Source of the DNA: Pseudomonadota bacterium
GTDB lineage: Bacteria; Pseudomonadota; Gammaproteobacteria; Burkholderiales; Methylophilaceae
DNA length: 64,000 bases
Assembly (NCBI GenBank): GCA_029563075.1
Contig: JAKQTN010000052.1
Span: forward strand, 1-64,000
Reading direction: 5' to 3'
Shown here: positions 57,140-64,000 of the stretch, in pieces
Position numbering within the stretch: the first letter of the stretch is position 1
Layout: each line of letters starts with the position of its first letter
Notes under the pieces: generated by a model
The model's input: only the letters and a program-made list of their open reading frames with translations
The model's database searches: none
Told to the model about the DNA's origin: nothing
Translations under genes and position numbers: made by a program

Positions 57140-58171
57140 GTGGTTTTTAAGCAAGCATTAGAGCAAATTCTGGCTGGCCAAGATTTAAGCCATACCGGCA
57201 TGCTTTCGCTGATGCAGCAAGTGATGGGCGGCGAGCTCACGCCGGCGCAAATCGCCGGCCTGGTGATTGCGTTGCGCCAGAAAGGCGAGAGTGTCGATGA
57301 AATCACCGCCGCTGCGACTGTGATGCGTCAGCTTTCAACCAAAGTGGAAATCCGGGATAGAACGCATCTGATTGATACCTGCGGTACCGGTGGCGATGGC
57401 ATTCAAACTTTCAATGTTTCTACCGTTTCCGCGATTGTCGCGGCCGCTGCAGGCGCAAAGGTCGCCAAGCATGGCGGGCGCTCGGTGTCATCCACCTGCG
57501 GCAGTGCCGATGTGCTGGAAGTGCTGGGTGTGAACGTGAATTTAACACCAGAACAAGTTGCCAGATGTGTGGATGAAATCGGTATCGGCTTTATGTTTGC
57601 ACCCAATCACCATAGCGCCATGAAACACGCCGCGCCTGTACGCCGCGAGCTGGGCGTGCGTACCATTTTCAATCTGCTTGGCCCGCTTACCAACCCAGCC
57701 AATGCTAAACGGCAAGTGATGGGTGTTTTTCACAAAGACTTAACATTAAAGCTCGCCCAAGTGTTGCAAAAACTAGGCTCCGAACATGTGCTGGTGGTGC
57801 ACGGTTCGGATGGCATGGATGAAATCTCATTCACAGGTGATACTTTTGTGGCCGAACTCAAGGACGGAAAAATTGCGGAATACACAGTTAACCCTGCCCA
57901 GTTTGGCTTGAGTTTACATGCCTTAAAAAGCATTCGCGTGGAAAATGCGGAACAATCAAAAGCCATGATCCTGGATGTGCTTGACGGCAAAACGAGCGCG
58001 GGTAAAAGTAGCGCAGCTCGCGACATTGTGCTGATGAACGCGGGTGCGGCGATTTATGTGGCGGGAGTGGCAGATAGCTTGCAGGCAGGCATCAACAAGG
58101 CGGCAGCCGTCATCGATAATGGTGCGGCACTTGCCAAACTGGAGGCGCTTAAACAAAGCACCGCAGCATGA
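57140..58171 (+). CDS. trpD: Anthranilate phosphoribosyltransferase
   Basis: TrpD joins anthranilate to PRPP. The 343-residue protein has the PRPP motif DTCGTGGDGIQTFNVST, KHGGRSVSSTCGSADVLE, FMFAPNHHSAMKHAAPVRRE and FNLLGPLTNPA. The start is GTG directly adjoining the trpG stop. Its TGA overlaps the ATG of the next gene (ATGA), giving tight translational coupling. Confidence 0.97.
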   Translation: MVFKQALEQILAGQDLSHTGMLSLMQQVMGGELTPAQIAGLVIALRQKGESVDEITAAATVMRQLSTKVEIRDRTHLIDTCGTGGDGIQTFNVSTVSAIVAAAAGAKVAKHGGRSVSSTCGSADVLEVLGVNVNLTPEQVARCVDEIGIGFMFAPNHHSAMKHAAPVRRELGVRTIFNLLGPLTNPANAKRQVMGVFHKDLTLKLAQVLQKLGSEHVLVVHGSDGMDEISFTGDTFVAELKDGKIAEYTVNPAQFGLSLHALKSIRVENAEQSKAMILDVLDGKTSAGKSSAARDIVLMNAGAAIYVAGVADSLQAGINKAAAVIDNGAALAKLEALKQSTAA

Positions 58172-58629
58172 AAAAACATCTTTTCTATTTCTTGTTACTT
58201 AGCCTGCTGGCTGCCTGCAAGCAATATGAGGCAAGCAATGCAGATGTTGGTGAATCCCAAAAATCTGCGCAATTACAAGGCGCCGCCCAATCACAGGACG
58301 ATAATGCCGCCCTTATTCAGGCATTTCAAAACAAAAAGAGCAATATTTTTGTAGAAGGCCGCGGAGTCGTTAAAAAGCGGCTGCCTGATGATAGCAAAGG
58401 TTCGCGGCATCAAAGGTTTTTAGTCAGTATTTCACCGGAGCAAACATTATTGTTTGCGCATAATATCGATTTGTCCTCAGTGGTTCCATTGGCTGTGGGA
58501 GATAGTATCCAATTCAGAGGTGAATACGTCTACAACCCCAAGGGCGGCGTGGTGCACTGGACGCACCATGACCCCAAAGGTGAAATTGAAGGCGGCTGGA
58601 TTAAACATAACGGAAAGACCTACCAATAA
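58168..58629 (+). CDS. DUF3465 lipoprotein inside the trp operon
   Basis: The 153-residue protein has a lipoprotein signal (MKKHLFYFLLLSLLAAC, Cys17) and a C-terminal DUF3465 domain (about 55-150). Its marks are EGRGVVKKRLPDD, GSRHQRFLVSI, LLFAHNIDLSS and EYVYNPKGGVVHWTHHDP with a closing GGWIKHNGKTY. DUF3465 is a small predicted OB-fold-like domain of unknown function. It is expected to be membrane-anchored and periplasmic. It overlaps trpD by 4 nt and precedes trpC by 3 nt, so it is embedded in the trp operon. Confidence 0.9.
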   Translation: MKKHLFYFLLLSLLAACKQYEASNADVGESQKSAQLQGAAQSQDDNAALIQAFQNKKSNIFVEGRGVVKKRLPDDSKGSRHQRFLVSISPEQTLLFAHNIDLSSVVPLAVGDSIQFRGEYVYNPKGGVVHWTHHDPKGEIEGGWIKHNGKTYQ

Positions 58630-58632
58630 ACA

Positions 58633-60431
<1,799 letters not shown>

Positions 60432-60438
60432 TTTATTA

Positions 60439-60729
60439 ATGATGAAAAAGGTTGTTTATAAAATTACATATCCTAATGGCAAGATCTATGTAGGTAAGGA
60501 TTTAACAAACACTCTTACTTATTTTGGCAGCGTAAATGATGTGTTGGTCAAAAAAGACTTTACTGAAGGGCAAATGAAATTTTTTACCGTAACAAAAGAA
60601 ATACTTTTTGAGTCAGAAGATACTGAAGAAGTTAATAAAGTAGAAGCAAAGCTTATTGTTGAATTGCAAGCCAATAATCCAAAAATAGGCTACAACGTGT
60701 GGCCTAAGTTTAAAAAAGTAATTAAATAG
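60439..60729 (+). CDS. GIY-YIG nuclease-like small protein
   Basis: The 96-residue protein begins MMKKVVYKITYPNGKIYVGKDL, where YKITYPNGKIYVGKD fits the two-strand GIY-YIG core. The expected catalytic Arg and Glu are not evident: after YVGKD there is no R, while several Glu occur later (EVNKVEAKLIVE, the last being in an E-A-x-L-I position typical of the core helix). It is much AT-richer than hemB 7 nt upstream, so it may be a later arrival. A repeat follows. Confidence 0.68.
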   Translation: MMKKVVYKITYPNGKIYVGKDLTNTLTYFGSVNDVLVKKDFTEGQMKFFTVTKEILFESEDTEEVNKVEAKLIVELQANNPKIGYNVWPKFKKVIK

Positions 60730-60738
60730 TCTAATTTT

Positions 60739-61006
60739 TCGCCTCTTGGCGAGTTACTTTACTTTTGCTTGCTCAAAAGAAAGTAACCAAATAAAAGAGC
60801 ACCCCGCTGCCGCTTGTTTCCTTCGGTCTTAGCGCCGCATCTGGGCGGCTGCGGAACTCACTTCGTTCAGACAGTCCTCGCCGCTACCCCTCTGCCGGCT
60901 CAAGCCGAAGGCGCGGCAAGGGGGATTGAAAGTCAAAACCATGCGAATGAGACGATAAAATGGATGCTCTGGGAGGCGCATGGATATTGCCTCGCAGGGC
61001 ATGTGT
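60739..61006. repeat. Interspersed-type repeat with a 14-bp hairpin
   Basis: GTTACTTT-A-CTTTTG (60753-60767) pairs with CAAAAG-AAAGTAAC (60774-60787) apart from one bulged A, with loop CTTGCT. The segment from CGCCTCTTGGCGAG through TTCCTTCGGTCTTAGCGCCG and onwards resembles a GC-rich repeat I have seen scattered in other proteobacterial genomes. It has open frames on both strands but none with conserved protein signs. No second copy lies in this window, so its repetitiveness is inference. Confidence 0.5.
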
Positions 61007-61630
61007 TTAAACATTTAAAAGTGCTTGTAAATCGCTAATATCTGCGCGCTCTGCGTTGCTGCCATCAACCGTTCTTTTAACTGCGACGCGCATATCATCC
61101 ACATCAAATACGCTGATTTTCTGGATTCCAAATTCAGTTTCCAGCGTAAACACCGGCACGGTTTTGCGAACTTTTTCTTTTTTGTCTTTGCTGGGTCTAT
61201 CAGAAACGCGATAGGATTTTTCGCTGCTTTCAAACGGGATTTGCTGGTTTAGCAGAAACATTTCCACGTCTTTAGCGCTATCGGCAAACAGGTGAATATC
61301 CGTTTGTGAGTACTTGCTTGCGGTGCCATCCAGTACGCTGCCGGTGAGATGCGGGTTAAAGCGTTCGAACAGTTGCATGGTGATCAGCGCGGCCTTTCTT
61401 TGCTGTGCGAGCATCAGCGGTTGCTCATCGGCGTTGTATATTTCGTGATACAGCCGGATTTCTTCTTCAATCTCTGCATTGGTGGGCAATACGCTGTTTT
61501 CGCTTACACCTAATTGCCGCCCGGCTTTCTTTTTGGCATAGGCAAAATCATGTATGCCCTCCTCCGCCATCATACGTGCGGCTTGCTGGGCGATCATTTG
61601 CCGGATATGGTCTAAATTTTCACGTGCCAT
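61007..61630 (-). CDS. Conserved uncharacterised protein, nucleotidyltransferase-like
   Basis: The 207-residue protein is conserved next to mrcA/ponA in betaproteobacteria as far as I recall but has no known function. The N-terminal part is helical (MARENLDHIRQMIAQQAARM). The centre holds TGSVLDGTASKYSQTDIHLF, which resembles a minimal nucleotidyltransferase G-S...D-x-D/H motif; the second acidic position is His. The C-terminal third is basic then beta-rich (VPVFTLETEFGIQKISVFDV). It follows mrcA by 24 nt on the same strand. Confidence 0.72.
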   Translation of the reverse strand: MARENLDHIRQMIAQQAARMMAEEGIHDFAYAKKKAGRQLGVSENSVLPTNAEIEEEIRLYHEIYNADEQPLMLAQQRKAALITMQLFERFNPHLTGSVLDGTASKYSQTDIHLFADSAKDVEMFLLNQQIPFESSEKSYRVSDRPSKDKKEKVRKTVPVFTLETEFGIQKISVFDVDDMRVAVKRTVDGSNAERADISDLQALLNV

Positions 61631-61654
61631 GGTAATTGCGAAATAAAGCTAAAA

Positions 61655-64000
61655 TCAAAACCCGGATGGATTCAGCATGCGCGAGACAGAATCGGCATTG
61701 TCGGAGCTGTCGTTATTGGGACTTGGATGCTGTCTAACAGGACGTTCTGCATTGTTTTCAGACGGTGCCGGCCTTGTTGGCGGATGCGGCTGCAGCGGGT
61801 TATCGAGTATACTGTCGGGAAAATATGACTCACCCGGGTCTTCCATGGCAGGCAGAAAGGTATCCACTGATGGTGGAGGATTTTCATGATAGAAGTATTC
61901 ATACATGCCTTCTTCATCTTCATTGATCAGCGTTCCTGTGAGGGGATCAATTTTGACTTGCATCACACCATCCGGCATTTTGTAAGACACGTCCGGCACG
62001 CCTTGCAGCGCGGTCGCCATGTAACGTATCCAGATCGGCAATGCAGCTCTACCGCCGGTTTCATCTCTGCCCAGTGTACGGGGCTGGTCGTAGCCTATCC
62101 ACGCAATAGCCACCTGTTTCGGGTTATAGCCTGCAAACCATGCGTCAACCAGATTGTTCGTGGTGCCCGTTTTGCCGGCCAGATCCTGGCGACCCAGCTG
62201 CCTGGCCCTTGTCGCCGTGCCTCTGGTCACCACATCTTGCATCATGGAGGTCATCAAAAACGCGTTGCGGCCATCAATGACCCTCGGCGCATCCTGGCGA
62301 GCGCGCGGATAGCGCATTTCTTCAATCACCTTGCCGTTGCTATCGGTAATTTTGCTGATGATGTGCGGTGTAATCCGATAACCGCCATTGGCAAATACCG
62401 CATAGCCACCCGCCATGCCCCAGGGAGTGACTGCACCCGCCCCCAGCGCCATGGTGGGGTAAGCAGGATGGTCTTTGCGTGAAAAACCGAATTTGGTGAC
62501 GTAATCCTGTGCGTAACGCGCGCCGATGGCCTGCATTACGCGGATTGACACCATGTTTTTCGATTTGGTGAGCGCGGTGCGTAAGCGAATCGGCCCGTCG
62601 TAGTGGCCATCAAAGTTTTTGGGTGCCCAAACCTTGTCGCTCCCCGTTTCGCTTGCCGACATCAATAACGGCTCATCTTCTACGATGGTGGCGGGTGTAA
62701 AGCCTTTTTCCAGTGCGGCCGAATAAACAAATGGCTTGAAGCTGGAGCCAGGCTGGCGCCAGGCTTGTGTTACATGATTAAATTTGTTTTTATTGTAGTC
62801 AAAGCCGCCTACCAGGGCGGTCACCGCGCCATTTTCCGGATCAAGCGCTACAAGCGCGGATTCCACTTGCGGCAGCTGCACGATGTGCCATTCGTTCTGG
62901 CTTTTAATTACGCGCACGACAGACCCGGGTTTGATTTTATGGGCTTTAGGATCTTTATCTGCCAGGTTCTTTTGTAATAAGCTTAAGCCTGCGCCGCTTA
63001 TATCAAGGCTGTCACCGTTTCTGGTGAATACTTTGACCAGTTTTGGAGAAGTTTCGGTGACAATGGCAGGTATAAAACCGTTATATACCTCAATATCATC
63101 TAATGCGATTTGCATGCCTTCAGTATGGTCGGCGGATTTAAGTCGGCCTAAATCAATATTTTTCTCAGGTTTTTGATAACCCTGCCGGCGCTGATACTCC
63201 AGAATGCCCTGCAGTACAGCCTTGTTAGCTGCCTCCTGATTGGCTTTTTTAATGGTGGTGTACACTTTCATGCCGCTGCTGTAAATGGCATCTTCATAAC
63301 GCTCATAGAGCATCTGGCGCACGATTTCAGCCACATAATCTGCATTAAGATCTCTCGATTGCTTGGAAGCCTTGAATGTCAATTTTTGTTGCATGGCTTC
63401 GTTATACTTGGCTTCATTAATAAAGCCATAGCGGCGCATATCACGCAATACCTCATGCTGCCTGTCCATTGCGCGCTTGAGGTTGACGTAAGGATTGTAG
63501 CCGGAAGGCGCTTTAGGCAGGCCCGCTAGAAGCGCTGATTCAGCCAGTGTCAGCTTGCCCAACGGTTTGCCGTAATATACCTGCGCGGCGGCGGCAAAGC
63601 CATACGCACGTTGGCCTAAATATATCTGGTTCAAATAAAGCTCAAGAATCTGGTCTTTACTTAGAGCCTTTTCAATCTTCATGGCCAGCAGTGCTTCTTT
63701 GACTTTGGTCACAATGGTGCGTTTTCCGCCGGGTACGGTAAAAAAGTTTTTGGCCACCTGCATGGTAATGGTGCTGGCACCCTCGTGGCTTCTGCCGGTC
63801 AGATTGTTCTTAATGGCGCGCGCAATCCCTTTAGTGTCTATGCCGCCATGCTGATAAAAACGGCGGTCTTCAATTGCCAATACCGCATCTTTTAAATTCT
63901 TTGGAACATCCTGGATTTTGACAAAGGCGCGTCGTTCCTCACCAAACTCGCTAATTAAATAACCATCGGCAGAATATACGCGTAATGGCAGTTTAGGCTG
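61655..64000 (-). CDS. mrcA: Penicillin-binding protein 1A, bifunctional (N-terminus beyond window)
   Basis: This class A PBP both polymerises glycan strands and crosslinks peptides. The visible 781 residues contain the glycosyltransferase domain (AIEDRRFYQHGGID and GASTITMQVAKNFF), an OB-like insert, and the transpeptidase domain with PGSSFKPFVYSA, SKNMVSI and AGKTGTTNNLVDAWF. The C-terminal tail is Pro/Ser/Asn-rich. The frame is open to the right edge: QPKLPLRVYSADGYLISEFG is readable before AIEDRR. So the first 40-60 residues with the membrane anchor lie outside the window. In related genomes pilMNOPQ often starts divergently from this gene. Confidence 0.97.
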   Translation of the reverse strand, partial: QPKLPLRVYSADGYLISEFGEERRAFVKIQDVPKNLKDAVLAIEDRRFYQHGGIDTKGIARAIKNNLTGRSHEGASTITMQVAKNFFTVPGGKRTIVTKVKEALLAMKIEKALSKDQILELYLNQIYLGQRAYGFAAAAQVYYGKPLGKLTLAESALLAGLPKAPSGYNPYVNLKRAMDRQHEVLRDMRRYGFINEAKYNEAMQQKLTFKASKQSRDLNADYVAEIVRQMLYERYEDAIYSSGMKVYTTIKKANQEAANKAVLQGILEYQRRQGYQKPEKNIDLGRLKSADHTEGMQIALDDIEVYNGFIPAIVTETSPKLVKVFTRNGDSLDISGAGLSLLQKNLADKDPKAHKIKPGSVVRVIKSQNEWHIVQLPQVESALVALDPENGAVTALVGGFDYNKNKFNHVTQAWRQPGSSFKPFVYSAALEKGFTPATIVEDEPLLMSASETGSDKVWAPKNFDGHYDGPIRLRTALTKSKNMVSIRVMQAIGARYAQDYVTKFGFSRKDHPAYPTMALGAGAVTPWGMAGGYAVFANGGYRITPHIISKITDSNGKVIEEMRYPRARQDAPRVIDGRNAFLMTSMMQDVVTRGTATRARQLGRQDLAGKTGTTNNLVDAWFAGYNPKQVAIAWIGYDQPRTLGRDETGGRAALPIWIRYMATALQGVPDVSYKMPDGVMQVKIDPLTGTLINEDEEGMYEYFYHENPPPSVDTFLPAMEDPGESYFPDSILDNPLQPHPPTRPAPSENNAERPVRQHPSPNNDSSDNADSVSRMLNPSGF

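Noticed and set aside
60814-61038. 74-residue open frame in the repeat beside the GIY-YIG-like gene
   Set aside because: Overlapping open frames on both strands, GC-rich repeat composition and no conserved motif point to non-coding repeat DNA.

Overview
This 64 kb window is chromosomal DNA from a Gram-negative betaproteobacterium. The gene content and order fit the Nitrosomonadales, most likely Methylophilaceae (Methylotenera-like). Pointers are the proteobacterial (Acidithiobacillus-type) glutamate-cysteine ligase next to gshB, the mreBCD-mrdA-rodA-rlpA-dacC-DUF493-lipB-lipA series, the hemA-prfA-prmC series, the rpe-gph-trpEGDC series, and an amidotransferase gatCAB operon. No methylotrophy gene lies in the window, so the family assignment is inference.

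Layout. Positions 1-1455 are the AT-rich end of an integrated element (tyrosine recombinase, palindromic control region, DUF6641-like gene). It is joined to the C-terminal part of comM/yifB, whose N-terminal half is missing. Positions 2317-3262 hold a small membrane protein gene, a gene start cut off by a repeat, and that repeat. Positions 3263-9863 carry metH, mpl, a TonB-like gene and a 2Fe-2S ferredoxin-like gene. Positions 9860-13061 carry, on the minus strand, ispH, tRNA-Thr, nudB, nadA and a HIT gene, probably as one unit. purU, a small lipoprotein, lysA and lptM follow. Positions 15919-24060 are a type IV pilus major/minor pilin operon ending in a 1586-residue PilY1.

Positions 24124-28275 (minus) hold an extracytoplasmic flavinylation set (Gx transporter, NusG domain II, ApbE) and glutathione synthesis (gshB, gshA). 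Positions 28285-37917 (minus) form a ten-gene rod-shape, peptidoglycan and lipoate block transcribed from mreB towards lipA. The strand then switches to gatCAB. Next come pyrE, xthA, a degenerate M48-like protein, a DUF1223 thioredoxin-like protein, an AmpG-like permease, metXW, a gamma-carbonic anhydrase, a HAD phosphatase and hemA-prfA-prmC. Positions 53499-60431 are rpe-gph-trpE-trpG-trpD-(DUF3465 lipoprotein)-trpC-hemB. A 15-codon Trp-rich leader peptide sits just upstream of trpE. The window ends with a GIY-YIG-like gene, an interspersed repeat, an uncharacterised conserved gene, and mrcA/ponA, which runs off the right edge.

Most of the window is ordinary housekeeping. The parts that deserve a second look are the comM-inserted element and its palindromes, the trp leader, the tRNA-Thr/nudB junction, and the palindrome that gives two convergent proteins the same C-terminus. 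Also of note are the duplicated module inside PilY1, the zinc-motif loss in the M48-like protein, and the flavinylation trio without a visible substrate. No CRISPR array, rRNA or complete insertion sequence was seen.
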